Shown: positions 15,490-24,895, counted from the stretch's first letter. The stretch is DNA of 64,000 nucleotides from an uncultured Aquimarina sp. (GCA_947503835.1 CANNFM010000007.1:62001-126000); one strand, 5' to 3'. Notes: a model not told the origin generated them from the letters alone. Numbers and translations are program-made.

Positions 15490-17151
15490 ATGTTAGAAAA
15501 AGTATTGAAAAGTAGGATTAGGTCTGTTGGCTTGCTGCTTCTTTTTGTTTTTTGTACTTCTCAGTCCAACCATGCACAACATTATGTGCTAGATGATCCT
15601 ATACTCAATAAAGCATTCTTAGACGATACCACACTATTCGTTTTTCAAGATACTACAGCACATTTATCTTTTACAGAGGTTAGTGCAGATAGTTTTCAGT
15701 ATCATTTTACTCCCAGAAAGAAAGACTATAAGTATACCAGTGATGGGGTGATATGGCTAAAATTTACTATCGAAAACAGATCTGATAAAAGAAGAGATTT
15801 TGTAATCTTCACTAATGACTGGGATGTACAGTTTTTTTCTAAAAATGCAGCAACCGATTACTTTAAAGCACGCCAGGGAGTATTACCCAATGTTTTTAAT
15901 AGTAATTTATATAGCGGAGAGAACGCTGATGGTAAAATCCAGGACTACCTCTTGCCAAATTCTACTAGAACGTATTATATTAAAATGCCGGGGATTTTAG
16001 CAGATGTTGCCTTTAAAAGCTTTGATTTTGTATACATAAGTGATAGTGCGGTGGTTAAAGAAAAGGCATTATTCGATTTATGGAGTAGTAGTATTTATGT
16101 TGGGGTTCTATTTTTAGTGCTACTAGCTAACTTTTACCTCATGATCACGGCTTTTAAGAGAAGTTATATTTTTTATGCATTCTACAGTATAAGTCATGTG
16201 TTATTTTTTACGGGATATTATCAAATCCCTACCCTATTCTCTTTTCAATGGCCAATTTCGCATAGTATATTTCTTCCCATTACAGCTTCTTTGTACTTAT
16301 TGTTTGTGCATAATTACTTGAGGATCGAGAAATACAATAAGGTCGTGAGTATGATCTTCAAAGGTTATATTGTACTTGCTGTAATAGCAGTGGTTATTCT
16401 TTTTTACCTTGGCCTAACCGATATGGTGGCATATTATAGTGTATTGCCAAAAGTGAATATTACCAACCTTGGATTTCTGGTGATCAGTACGTTTTTAATT
16501 ATAGTGATTCCGGGTAAATTTAAATATTTTATCCTGTTGGGGAGTTCGTTCATTGCCATCGGGGCTACGGTCACATGGATCACACAGTATAATGATGCAA
16601 TGACACAAACATTTTCGTATTCCGTTGCCGGAAATGCAATAGAAAAAATTGTATTCTTATTTGGGATTTTTTACCTACATAACCAGGAACGAATTGCAGC
16701 CAGAGCCAAATTGCTTTCTGCACAAAAACAGCTAGAATTAAGTACACAGCAGCTTAATAACTTCTCAAATTCGATACGAGAAAAGAATAAACTTATTGAA
16801 GCTTTTGAGAAACAGATTATAGACTCTTCGAATTCATTGCCACAAAAAGAGGAAAATCTACAACAATTAACCAATTCCATTATACTCACCGAAGACGACT
16901 GGGTAGATTTTAAAAAACTCTATGAAGAAGTACATCCTAATTTCTTCTACAACTTAAAACAGAAACATGCCAAACTCACCAATGCAGAGATTCGATTGAT
17001 TGCATTGCTAAAATTACAATTATCGAATAAAGAAATTGCGGGGATGTTAGGGATTAATACCGATAGTGTAATTAAAACTAAATATCGTCTTAAAAAGAAG
17101 ATTTCTGATATAGAAAATAATGACTTAGAAACTGTGATCGAAAGATTATAA
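15490..17151 (+). CDS. 7TM-DISM membrane receptor with C-terminal HTH regulator domain
   Basis: A 553-residue protein with a signal peptide (residues 1-29, ending HAQ). A periplasmic 7TMR-DISMED2-type beta domain (about 40-165) has the IWLKFTIENRSDKRRDF motif. About seven membrane helices (185-395) and a coiled coil (400-465) follow, then a LuxR-like helix-turn-helix (about 490-545; LTNAEIRLIALLKLQLSNKE, IAGMLGINTDSVIKTKYRLK). This architecture couples sensing of an outside ligand, often a carbohydrate-like compound, to DNA or partner binding inside. It is a one-component membrane regulator; targets may include the neighbouring peptide or lipoprotein genes, by position only. Confidence 0.87.
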   Translation: MLEKVLKSRIRSVGLLLLFVFCTSQSNHAQHYVLDDPILNKAFLDDTTLFVFQDTTAHLSFTEVSADSFQYHFTPRKKDYKYTSDGVIWLKFTIENRSDKRRDFVIFTNDWDVQFFSKNAATDYFKARQGVLPNVFNSNLYSGENADGKIQDYLLPNSTRTYYIKMPGILADVAFKSFDFVYISDSAVVKEKALFDLWSSSIYVGVLFLVLLANFYLMITAFKRSYIFYAFYSISHVLFFTGYYQIPTLFSFQWPISHSIFLPITASLYLLFVHNYLRIEKYNKVVSMIFKGYIVLAVIAVVILFYLGLTDMVAYYSVLPKVNITNLGFLVISTFLIIVIPGKFKYFILLGSSFIAIGATVTWITQYNDAMTQTFSYSVAGNAIEKIVFLFGIFYLHNQERIAARAKLLSAQKQLELSTQQLNNFSNSIREKNKLIEAFEKQIIDSSNSLPQKEENLQQLTNSIILTEDDWVDFKKLYEEVHPNFFYNLKQKHAKLTNAEIRLIALLKLQLSNKEIAGMLGINTDSVIKTKYRLKKKISDIENNDLETVIERL

Positions 17152-17321
17152 ATGCAATCTACAAACATTTTGTTATTTTCTTGTCCATCCTAGACCCCTT
17201 GTCTTTACTGTGTTTTTATAATTGTCCATGGTTTTGTCCACCCCTATTTCTGGGGTTGGGTTGCTTTGTTTAATAGTTTAGCTGCAACAAAAAACCAAGT
17301 ATAATAATTAAAACATAAATC

Positions 17322-18974
17322 ATGAAAATCAAGTATTTTAAACACGCACTATATATCGTATTATCTAGCGCGCTTGTAGTAACCTCTTGTAGTAAAGATG
17401 ATGATCCTTTACCGATACCAGTAGAAGTAGAAATAAATGATGACCTTAATGTAGCCGACGGAATCGGAAAAGATGATTTGGCAGCTAATAAAGGAGAAAT
17501 TGGGATCATTATAAACGCTCGTAATGTGGCCAAAAAAGGTATATTGCCTGTAACTGCCGAGGTAAAGATTGATGCCACAGAAGGTGACTATTCTAAAACA
17601 CTCGATATCAATAAATTTACAAATATGGCAAGCATCTCTTTTCTGATCGATGAGTTGTCTGATGCCGCTATTGCAGAACTAAAAGAAGGGATATCTGTAA
17701 TCATAGATATTAAAGATGAAGCGGGCAAAATAATACTTACAGAAAGCTTTTCAAAAGTTTCTTTTAAAGAAAATGGAACTCCTGTAAACATAACAGCGAA
17801 TGCACTTACAGTACAAGAGAAACCTATGTCGTTTAATTCAGAAATTCCTTATTATTTTCAATTAATTTTGGATAACGAGCTATCCGACTTAACCATAACT
17901 ACTGTAATTGCTCCAAATATATCATTATACGCTCCAAGGTATAGACAAAATTCATTCAACTCGACCGAAAACATAAAATCTCAATACTATTTAACTCCTG
18001 TTCCCGGAAAAAATTCAACATTTTACATTCGAGAGGTTGGAACCAACTTTTATTGGTCTGCAGTACCTCTTAATAATTTTGTATATTTTTTATATGAAGA
18101 GTTGACCGATATAAGCCTTGCAAACCAGGCACACGAATTTATTATCGAAACCAATGCATCTGGTAGTGTTTCTATCAAGCATGAAGGCTCTGGCCATATC
18201 TATAGAGCAAAAGATACGGGAGCAATTCCCAATCACGTCGCTTTAATAGGCCTGGAAAATGAATACTATGATATCGCCGAATTCAGAATTATCCCGGCAA
18301 CCATACAATGGGAGGTGAGTGATTTTGGCACAACAGAATTTATGAAACCTATTCTTCCGGCAGCAGAAACCTCTTTTGGGTTTAATAGTACTTTAGTAAA
18401 TTGTAGTCAAGGGACATTAGAACAAGAAGTCGGCGGAGAAATAAGTGAAGAAACCAGTACTACGGTAGGATGGGAAGAATCTATCGAGTTGAGCTCAGAA
18501 AGCACATATGAAGTATCTACTTCTGTAGAGGCATCGGTATCGGCAAGTTACTTTGGCTTTGGTGCAGAAGTATCAGCATCGACTTCTTCTAGCCATAGTG
18601 TTTCTAGAGGAATGACTGCATCGAACTCTGGTTTTGGAGATAGATCTACATCAAAAACCCAAACTTTTTTTAGTAGTCGTACGATAGAGGTACTTCCTAA
18701 AACAGCAGTATTGGTGTATGATGCCTATCAAACCTATTCTAACGTGATGGTCTCATTTGTAAAACGTTTTAGAGTAAGAGGAAAAGATACAAGAACAAAT
18801 ACCGATCTAACCGGTAATGAAATAGAATCACAATTTAGTTTCAATAATTTTAATGGTGTTATTACCGAGGTCGGAAGTGATTTTGTAGAAGTGACCGTTC
18901 GAGGAACCATGAAACTGGATAACCTTATTGAAACACAAAGCCAAGTTAATGAAGTAGAAAGTACCTGCAACTAA
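17322..18974 (+). CDS. Lipoprotein with aerolysin-like (ETX/MTX2-type) pore-forming segment
   Basis: A 550-residue protein with signal peptide and lipobox VVTSC (Cys23), followed by an acidic linker. Residues ~45-150 form an Ig-like/DUF-type beta domain. Residues ~165-340 are beta-rich with repeated FYIREVG, GSVSIKHEGSG and YDIAEFRIIPATIQW, possibly trefoil-like. Residues ~360-470 have strongly alternating Ser/Thr and hydrophobic residues (EISEETSTTVGWEESIELSS, YEVSTSVEASVSASYFGFGA, EVSASTSSSHSVSRG), the hallmark of the amphipathic hairpin in aerolysin/ETX-MTX2 toxins. The strand TIEVLPKTAVLVYDAYQTYS follows. Function as a secreted or surface pore-former is an inference; a lipid anchor is unusual for that family. 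Confidence 0.7.
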   Translation: MKIKYFKHALYIVLSSALVVTSCSKDDDPLPIPVEVEINDDLNVADGIGKDDLAANKGEIGIIINARNVAKKGILPVTAEVKIDATEGDYSKTLDINKFTNMASISFLIDELSDAAIAELKEGISVIIDIKDEAGKIILTESFSKVSFKENGTPVNITANALTVQEKPMSFNSEIPYYFQLILDNELSDLTITTVIAPNISLYAPRYRQNSFNSTENIKSQYYLTPVPGKNSTFYIREVGTNFYWSAVPLNNFVYFLYEELTDISLANQAHEFIIETNASGSVSIKHEGSGHIYRAKDTGAIPNHVALIGLENEYYDIAEFRIIPATIQWEVSDFGTTEFMKPILPAAETSFGFNSTLVNCSQGTLEQEVGGEISEETSTTVGWEESIELSSESTYEVSTSVEASVSASYFGFGAEVSASTSSSHSVSRGMTASNSGFGDRSTSKTQTFFSSRTIEVLPKTAVLVYDAYQTYSNVMVSFVKRFRVRGKDTRTNTDLTGNEIESQFSFNNFNGVITEVGSDFVEVTVRGTMKLDNLIETQSQVNEVESTCN

Positions 18975-19072
18975 GCTACCCCTGTATACGTAGTTCATAC
19001 TTGGTTGTTAAAGCGGTAGTAGTTCTATGAATTGTTGCCGCTTTACTTCAACAAAACTCTTTCACCCTTGTA

Positions 19073-19113
19073 AAATAAACTACTACATGATCAAAATCTG
19101 TAGTAGTTTATTT
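19073..19113 (+). terminator. Terminator after the aerolysin-like lipoprotein gene
   Basis: A perfect 15-bp inverted repeat, aaataaactactaca at 19073-19087 and tgtagtagtttattt at 19099-19113, with an 11-base loop and a T-rich right flank. A weaker hairpin (taaagcgg at 19009-19016 with ccgcttta at 19038-19045) precedes it. Confidence 0.8.
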
Positions 19114-19262
19114 ATGTTTATCGTCTACTTACTGATGTTTTTCCACAGCTAAAATCAGGTAAACTAACGTATAGTATTTATGATAAGTTTAATGTATTCT
19201 TCACATTTTTCATTCGTGTTTTAGGCTATCTTGTTTAGATAAACTTTTAAAACCCAAACATT

Positions 19263-20129
19263 ATGAAACATGTATTTTTACTCGTATTTTTTTTAGCATC
19301 TATTACTGTATCTGCTCAATGTGGTACAGGTTGTACTATCTCTGGATCTAGTGTTATCCCACTCAATACAAATAGAGTATATAGTGTTCCTGCATCTTCG
19401 GGGTTTAGCTATTTTTGGTCGGTTACCGGTGGATTATCTATAGTTGGATCTAATACCGGATCTTCGGTAACGGTAAGAGGATTAGGTAGCGGAACATTAT
19501 ACATTACCAAATTTAAAGCAGGATCTGCTCCCTGCTGTGCTTCAAAAAACATTGTGGTTAGTAGTAACGTATGCGGGTTGAGTATTAGTAGAGTTACCCA
19601 GCTTAATGCTTCTGAAGAGGATAATGTAGCCTTTTTTACAGTTCCTACACTACAATCAGGATGGTCTGTTACCAGCAGTACATTTACGGTCACTCTTGAT
19701 TCGGGTAGTATTTCGACATACACTGGTAGTCTTAATCCTAATGGTTATCCGCAAATCATAATTCCTGTTCCTTGTGTACCCCAAAGTGGTCGCGTAGATA
19801 AAGTAAGTGTATCGGTTACTGCTTCATCGGGTGTTAATTCTTGCACAAGAACGGTAGTGACAGACTTTTTATCTGTATGTGGTACAGGAGGAGGTATTGG
19901 CATTGGATTTAGTATTCATCAAACAAAAGATCAGCTTTCTGTGACTACCAATTCTGATGAAACTTTTGATGTTGCTGTATATGACCTCAATGGAAATTTA
20001 AAATTTGAAGCAAAAAATAGCATCAATACTACCTTTGCTACTAAATCATTGTCTAATGGTATTTACATTATAAAGACCAACAATAAAAATGGCGAAGTGC
20101 AAACTAAAAAAGTGATTATACAAAAATAA
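19263..20129 (+). CDS. Secreted PKD-like protein with T9SS sorting domain
   Basis: A 288-residue protein with an N-terminal Sec signal ending SAQ. It has one PKD-like beta-sandwich (about 20-105, SYFWSVTGGLSIVGSNTGSS), a second beta domain with several Cys (about 110-205), and a type A T9SS C-terminal sorting domain (about 215-288). The sorting domain shows FDVAVYDLNGNLKFEAKNSI, LSNGIYIIKT and the terminal KKVIIQK. The protein should be exported to the surface or released after sorting-domain cleavage. No catalytic motif was found. It may be an adhesin or structural surface protein. It lies alone between two terminator-like hairpins. Confidence 0.85.
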   Translation: MKHVFLLVFFLASITVSAQCGTGCTISGSSVIPLNTNRVYSVPASSGFSYFWSVTGGLSIVGSNTGSSVTVRGLGSGTLYITKFKAGSAPCCASKNIVVSSNVCGLSISRVTQLNASEEDNVAFFTVPTLQSGWSVTSSTFTVTLDSGSISTYTGSLNPNGYPQIIIPVPCVPQSGRVDKVSVSVTASSGVNSCTRTVVTDFLSVCGTGGGIGIGFSIHQTKDQLSVTTNSDETFDVAVYDLNGNLKFEAKNSINTTFATKSLSNGIYIIKTNNKNGEVQTKKVIIQK

Positions 20130-20146
20130 GCTTCACCTTAATGAAC

Positions 20147-20181
20147 AATAACATAGCGTGGGTTTTCCATGCTATGTTATT
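20147..20181 (+). terminator. Hairpin after the T9SS cargo gene
   Basis: aataacatagcgtgg (20147-20161) pairs with ccatgctatgttatt (20167-20181) except for one G-T wobble. The stem is 15 bp with a five-base loop, but there is no clear T-run after it. Confidence 0.65.
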
Positions 20182-20484
20182 ATATATAGTTCATATCATA
20201 ACTGTAGTGTTATATTAAACTAATGATCATGCTACAATCTATAGCACTTAATTTTTATCTTCCAAACTAGTAGTATACTAAACTTCATAATTCGAAAAAA
20301 TTTAAATTAGTATGGATTTTTTCATTAACTTTAAATTCATAAAACTTTATTAATCAATTCACTACAATAAAGTTTTTTTTTTATTTTTTTATCTAAATGC
20401 GAAGCGATCTAATATCCTCGATTGGATATTAATGAAAATTAATCTAACACACACTCTTGGGCTAAATTAAAACCAACTCATCGT
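20182..20484. other. Upstream region of the succinate dehydrogenase operon
   Basis: A 303-bp AT-rich region with no gene seen. It contains a poly-T block near 20375-20395 and the dyad AATATCC-6-GGATATT at 20411-20430. Confidence 0.5.
20411..20430. promoter_or_regulatory. Perfect dyad upstream of the sdh operon, candidate operator
   Basis: aatatcctcgattggatatt has perfect 7-bp arms with a 6-bp centre, ending 54 bp before the start codon of the membrane-anchor gene. This is a plausible size and place for a dimeric repressor or activator site. No known factor is matched. Confidence 0.35.
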
Positions 20485-21339
20485 ATGTCTTCAAACGCTT
20501 CTATTGCCATTCGCTCCAAAGGATTTGCAAAAACGTTACGTAAAGATAATTGGTGGTTATATCCCGGTCTTGTAGTTTTTGGGCTTACCGGTTTCTTAAT
20601 CTATGGATTTTGGTCTGCCTGGCAAGCAGATTTTTATTGGTACAGTGCAGGACAAGAAGGATTTGGAGGATATTTAGCTCCTTTTTATTCGCCATTACTT
20701 TTTATTAAAGAAGGTGTTGCTGGTGCTGCACCCATAGAGCACGCAATATTTGGATCATGGCCCACATGGTGGCCTTCCTGGATCCCTCCTTCTCCATCTC
20801 TACTGATTTTGGCAATTCCCGGTATCTTTAGATTTACTTGTTATTACTATAGAAAAGCCTATTATAGAGCCTTTACCGGTACTCCTCCTGCTTGTGCTGT
20901 GGGAGCATTACCACGCAAAGGAAAATCGGGATATAAAGGAGAGACAGGACTTATGCTCGTACAAAACCTACATCGCTATGCTATGTACTTTGCAATGATG
21001 TATATTATAGTTTTCTTTTATGACGCCTATTTATCGTTTTTCAGAGATGGTGAATTTGGTATGGGAGTAGGAAGTATTCTACTATTAGGAAATCCAATTT
21101 TATTAGCTTGTTATTCCTTTGGATGTCATTCGATACGGCACCTTTTGAGTGGTAGAAGAGATTGTTACTCATGTAGCATGAGCGGTAACATAGCGCACAA
21201 AAACGGAAAGATTGTGGGTTGGCTCAACAAACGCCACGAGTTATTTGCATGGCTTAGCTTAATATGGATCATGATTGCGGACTTCTATGTTCGTATGGTT
21301 TCCATGGGATATATAACAGACCTCAATACATGGGGATAG
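20485..21339 (+). CDS. sdhC: Succinate dehydrogenase membrane-anchor subunit, Sdh1 type
   Basis: A 284-residue integral membrane protein with about five helices. The block FTCYYYRKAYYRAFTGTPPA is nearly the same as in the actinobacterial Sdh1 anchor (mycobacterial Rv0249c type). Other family marks are VQNLHRYAMYFAMMY and a Cys/His-rich CHSIRHLLSGRRDCYSCSMS segment. It should bind quinone and possibly heme, though ligands cannot be fixed by eye. The anchor is longer than the ~220-residue cytochrome b usual for Bacteroidetes. It is first in a three-gene operon; the flavoprotein starts 20 bp after its stop. Confidence 0.85.
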   Translation: MSSNASIAIRSKGFAKTLRKDNWWLYPGLVVFGLTGFLIYGFWSAWQADFYWYSAGQEGFGGYLAPFYSPLLFIKEGVAGAAPIEHAIFGSWPTWWPSWIPPSPSLLILAIPGIFRFTCYYYRKAYYRAFTGTPPACAVGALPRKGKSGYKGETGLMLVQNLHRYAMYFAMMYIIVFFYDAYLSFFRDGEFGMGVGSILLLGNPILLACYSFGCHSIRHLLSGRRDCYSCSMSGNIAHKNGKIVGWLNKRHELFAWLSLIWIMIADFYVRMVSMGYITDLNTWG

Positions 21340-21358
21340 AAGAAACAAACGAACGAAC

Positions 21359-23218
21359 ATGTTAGATATATCAGAAATAAAAACTATTGAACATGATGTA
21401 CTTATCATTGGTGCTGGTGGAGCGGGACTTAGTGCAGCTATCGAAGCTTCCTCCCTGGGAATGAGTACAGGTATTGTGATGAAATCTTTGTTGGGGAAAG
21501 CACATACCGTAATGGCCGAAGGCGGAATGGCAGCCGCATTAGCAAATGTAGATGAGCGGGACCATTGGAAAATTCATTTTAGAGATACCATGCGGGGTGG
21601 GAAATTTCTGAATGTATGGAGAATGGCCGAACTTCATGCAAAGATTGCACCTATACGTGTACGTCTTCTTGAAGAATGGGGAGCTGTTTTTGATCGAACT
21701 AAGAATGGCTTGATTAACCAGCGTAATTTTGGAGGTCACAGATATCCAAGGCTAGCCCACGTAGGTGATCGAACAGGATTAGAAATGATCAGAACGCTAC
21801 AGGATCATGGGATTCATCAGGGAATTGAGGCCTATATGGAGTGTACCGCCCTCGATATACTCAAAAATCAACAAGGAGAAGCCTGTGGAGTTGTCTGCAT
21901 GTGGCGAGAAACAGGAACCTTTGTGATTTTTAAAGCTAAATCCATCATAATGGCTACCGGAGGTGGCGGCAAAGCCTGGGATGTAACATCAAACTCCTGG
22001 GAATATACAGGAGATGGTTACGCGATGGCCTATGAAGCAGGTGCCGAACTTATGGATATGGAATTTAACCAGTTTCACCCAACCGGAATGGTATGGCCAT
22101 TATCGGTAAAAGGTATTTTGGTTACCGAAAGCGTAAGAGGAGAAGGTGGAATCCTTTTGAATAATGAAGGAACACGATTTATGTTTAATTATATTCCTGA
22201 GCGGTTTCGATCAGAAACTGCCGATACCAAGGAAGAAGCTGCACGTTGGCTTGCAGGCGATCCAGATGCCAGACGCCCACCAGAATTGCTTACACGAGAT
22301 GTTGTTGCTCGGGCAATTAATGAAGAAGTTAAGGCAGGAAGAGGATCAAAGCACGGAGGTGCGTACCTGAACATAGCAACTCAGCGATCTGCCGAGGATA
22401 TTAAGAAAAAATTACCCTCAATGTACCACCAGTTTAAAGTTTTGGCAGAATTGGATATTACCAAAGAGCCAATGGAAGTTGGTCCAACTTGTCATTATTT
22501 TATGGGAGGAATACGAGTCGATGCAGATACAACCATGAGTTCTGTGCCAGGAATGTTTGCCTGCGGTGAATGTGCCGCCGGAATGCATGGTGCAAATCGC
22601 TTAGGTGGTAATTCTTTATCAGACCTTCTTGTTTTTGGGTATCTATCAGGTAAAAATGCTGCAGAATATGCTAAACAAGTTACAACACATTCAGAAATTA
22701 ACGAAGAACAGGCAAGAAGAATAATTCAAAACGCCACAGATATTTTAAACCGTGAATCTGGAGCTAATCCATATCTTTTGCATGAAGAATTAGAACAAAA
22801 TATGCAAACCAATGTGGGGATCATAAGAACAAAAGATACCCTCGAAACGGGAATTGATCGGTTAGATGAAATCAAAGAGGCTTATAAAAATGTAAAAGCC
22901 AAAGGGACCAGTCAATTTAACCCTGGTTGGCATGAAGCACTAGGATTGCGTAATTTATTGATAACGGCTGAAGCAGTGGCACGCGCTGCATTGCTTCGAG
23001 AAGAAAGCCGCGGGGCCCATACACGAGCTGATTTCCCAGGAGAGCAAAAGGATTGGCTTAAATACAATATTATATCTACTAAGGGTGAAGACGGAAAAAT
23101 GTATCTTAGGAAAGTAGAGCGGCCTACCCCGGATGCGGATTTGGAGCGTATTGCAGAATCATCCATTGAAGATCTTGAGATAGAAATTGCCGGAGAAAGA
23201 CAAAAAGAAGAAGCTTGA
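21359..23218 (+). CDS. sdhA: Succinate dehydrogenase flavoprotein subunit, Sdh1 type
   Basis: A 619-residue FAD-binding protein. The dinucleotide-binding motif is at residues 17-23 (IGAGGAG). H49 in GKAHTVMAEGG is the expected covalent-FAD site. Substrate-site motifs FHPTGMVWP and GPTCHYFMGG are present, as is the C-terminal NRLGGNSLSDLLVFG. The insert ARRPPELLTRDVVARAINEE and the DVTSNSWEYTGDGYAMAYEA stretch are characteristic of the Sdh1 class also found in Actinobacteria. It oxidises succinate to fumarate and passes electrons to the iron-sulfur subunit. It sits second in the operon. Confidence 0.92.
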   Translation: MLDISEIKTIEHDVLIIGAGGAGLSAAIEASSLGMSTGIVMKSLLGKAHTVMAEGGMAAALANVDERDHWKIHFRDTMRGGKFLNVWRMAELHAKIAPIRVRLLEEWGAVFDRTKNGLINQRNFGGHRYPRLAHVGDRTGLEMIRTLQDHGIHQGIEAYMECTALDILKNQQGEACGVVCMWRETGTFVIFKAKSIIMATGGGGKAWDVTSNSWEYTGDGYAMAYEAGAELMDMEFNQFHPTGMVWPLSVKGILVTESVRGEGGILLNNEGTRFMFNYIPERFRSETADTKEEAARWLAGDPDARRPPELLTRDVVARAINEEVKAGRGSKHGGAYLNIATQRSAEDIKKKLPSMYHQFKVLAELDITKEPMEVGPTCHYFMGGIRVDADTTMSSVPGMFACGECAAGMHGANRLGGNSLSDLLVFGYLSGKNAAEYAKQVTTHSEINEEQARRIIQNATDILNRESGANPYLLHEELEQNMQTNVGIIRTKDTLETGIDRLDEIKEAYKNVKAKGTSQFNPGWHEALGLRNLLITAEAVARAALLREESRGAHTRADFPGEQKDWLKYNIISTKGEDGKMYLRKVERPTPDADLERIAESSIEDLEIEIAGERQKEEA

Positions 23219-23268
23219 TGCTTTAAAATTAATAAGTAGGAACAATTACAACTTCTAATTCGAAAAAT

Positions 23269-24042
23269 ATGACACTACGTAAATTTCAAATCTACAGAGG
23301 AGACCAGCAAACCGGGACCTTGATAAATTTCGAAACAGAAGTAAAAGAAGGAATGGTGGTTCTGGATGTAATTCATAAAATTCAGGCAGAACAAGCCAAT
23401 GATTTAGCGGTTAGATGGAATTGTAAAGCAGGAAAGTGTGGGTCCTGCAGTATGGAAATCAACGGAAAGCCAAAATTGTCCTGCATGACCCGAATGAATG
23501 AATATGACCCAGATGAAACCATTACCATAACACCATTAAAAACCTTTCCTATACTAAAAGACCTGGTGACCGATGTTTCTTGGAATTATACTCAAAACAA
23601 AAGAATAAAACCTGTTAAATTAGCTCGCGAGGCCAAGACCGAAAAAGGATATGTGATGTATCAGGAAGATGTGGATCGCGTTCAGGAATTTCGAAAATGT
23701 ATTGAATGTTATCTGTGCCAAAATGTTTGCCACATATTACGTGACCATGATAAAAAAGATGCGTTTATCGGACCTCGATTTATGATTAGAGTAGCTAGTC
23801 TCGAAATGCATCCTTTGGATACAGAAGATAGAATTCCTGAGCTTAAAAAAGAATTCGGTTCTGGTATGTGTAATATTACACGCTGTTGCACCGATGTATG
23901 TCCAGAACATATCAACCTTACAGATAATGGCATCATCCCACTAAAAGAACGTGTTATAGATAGATATTATGATCCCGTAACCATTATAGGGCGCAAGCTA
24001 TTTGGGAAGAAAAAGAAGAAACTCCCTCCTATTAAGCATTGA
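23269..24042 (+). CDS. sdhB: Succinate dehydrogenase iron-sulfur subunit
   Basis: A 257-residue protein with the three-cluster layout of SdhB: a plant-type [2Fe-2S] site (NCKAGKCGSCSMEINGKPKL, then SC), a [4Fe-4S] site (CIECYLCQNVC) and the third cluster region (CNITRCCTDVCPEHI). The start ATG at 23269 begins TLRKFQIYRGDQQTG. It links the flavoprotein to the membrane anchor. It is last in the operon and converges with the TPR gene on the other strand; their stops are 41 bp apart. Confidence 0.92.
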   Translation: MTLRKFQIYRGDQQTGTLINFETEVKEGMVVLDVIHKIQAEQANDLAVRWNCKAGKCGSCSMEINGKPKLSCMTRMNEYDPDETITITPLKTFPILKDLVTDVSWNYTQNKRIKPVKLAREAKTEKGYVMYQEDVDRVQEFRKCIECYLCQNVCHILRDHDKKDAFIGPRFMIRVASLEMHPLDTEDRIPELKKEFGSGMCNITRCCTDVCPEHINLTDNGIIPLKERVIDRYYDPVTIIGRKLFGKKKKKLPPIKH

Positions 24043-24083
24043 TATAAAATAAGATACAAACTTAAGCCTAAAAATGTTGTAGA

Positions 24084-24587
24084 CTATACATCTAAAAGTG
24101 GTTGCATTTGATCTTCCTCAGGTGAAGGTTCAAGCTTAAACTCCTGAATTCCTCTCACACATGCATTCCACCTTAAAATTGCATCTTGATTATCCTCTGG
24201 ATGAATCTTTTCAGCTTCTTCAAAAAATTCCATGGCATTACGATAGTACTCATAAGCAATATATCTAACCCTAGGTCTGGCTCTTTTTAATATAGCCTTG
24301 CCAAAACGTTCTTCTATAATACCGCGATAATAATTCCGTTCGTATTCATTGGTAAGTTGGTCACATAATTCCTTAGCTTCTGAGTAATATGTACTATTTT
24401 CAGCTTCAAACTGATCAGTAATCGCCAGAATAAGATATAAAAGTGCAAGCTGGTTATCAGGTTCGACTTTAAGAATATCTCTGCAAATACTTTTGGCCTG
24501 CCAAGGTTCATTTAATAAGCGATAGTGTTTTGCTCTAGTAATGGCCTTAGGAATAGAATCTTTGGAAAGTGGTTTTAATTGTAGCAT
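24084..24587 (-). CDS. TPR-like hypothetical protein
   Basis: A 167-residue protein started at ATG 24587; a TTG six codons upstream is less likely. It is all-helical with two or three TPR-like pairs: AKSICRDILKVEPDNQLALL, the EAKELCDQLTNEYERNYYRG segment and AYEYYRNAMEFFEEAEKIHP. There is no signal peptide, so a cytoplasmic scaffold or assembly role is likely. It converges with sdhB; a link to Sdh assembly is possible by position only. Confidence 0.75.
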   Translation of the reverse strand: MLQLKPLSKDSIPKAITRAKHYRLLNEPWQAKSICRDILKVEPDNQLALLYLILAITDQFEAENSTYYSEAKELCDQLTNEYERNYYRGIIEERFGKAILKRARPRVRYIAYEYYRNAMEFFEEAEKIHPEDNQDAILRWNACVRGIQEFKLEPSPEEDQMQPLLDV

Positions 24588-24895
24588 AACGAAAAAATTA
24601 ATCAATTACAGGAATCATCTAGAACATCAATATACGAATTTATTAGCGGATATTGTAAAAACGAATTTCTATATTTCACTTAGTCAATGTGTTTTAACTA
24701 ATTGATTAACATCAATATGTGTCTAGAAAGATATGTTAACTGTAAGCTAACATGATTAGGTAAGAATAGCGGTTTAATGATTACTACTAGATGAAATTAC
24801 TGGTGATGATTTATGATATAAGATTGATTATCGTTTTTTTGTAAATTTAAGAAGTACAATCAGTGCTTCTCTAACTTAATACTTCTCAAACTGAT
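24588..24895. other. Intergenic region, nothing definite
   Basis: About 308 bp, AT-rich and divergent between the TPR gene and the GNAT gene. Only a short 6-bp inverted repeat (atgtta ... taacat near 24733-24753) was seen; no gene or clear promoter. Confidence 0.4.

Noticed and set aside
15258..15515. 85-codon open frame before the 7TM-DISM gene
   Set aside because: Overlaps the signal peptide of the real gene in another frame and has no codon bias typical of coding DNA.
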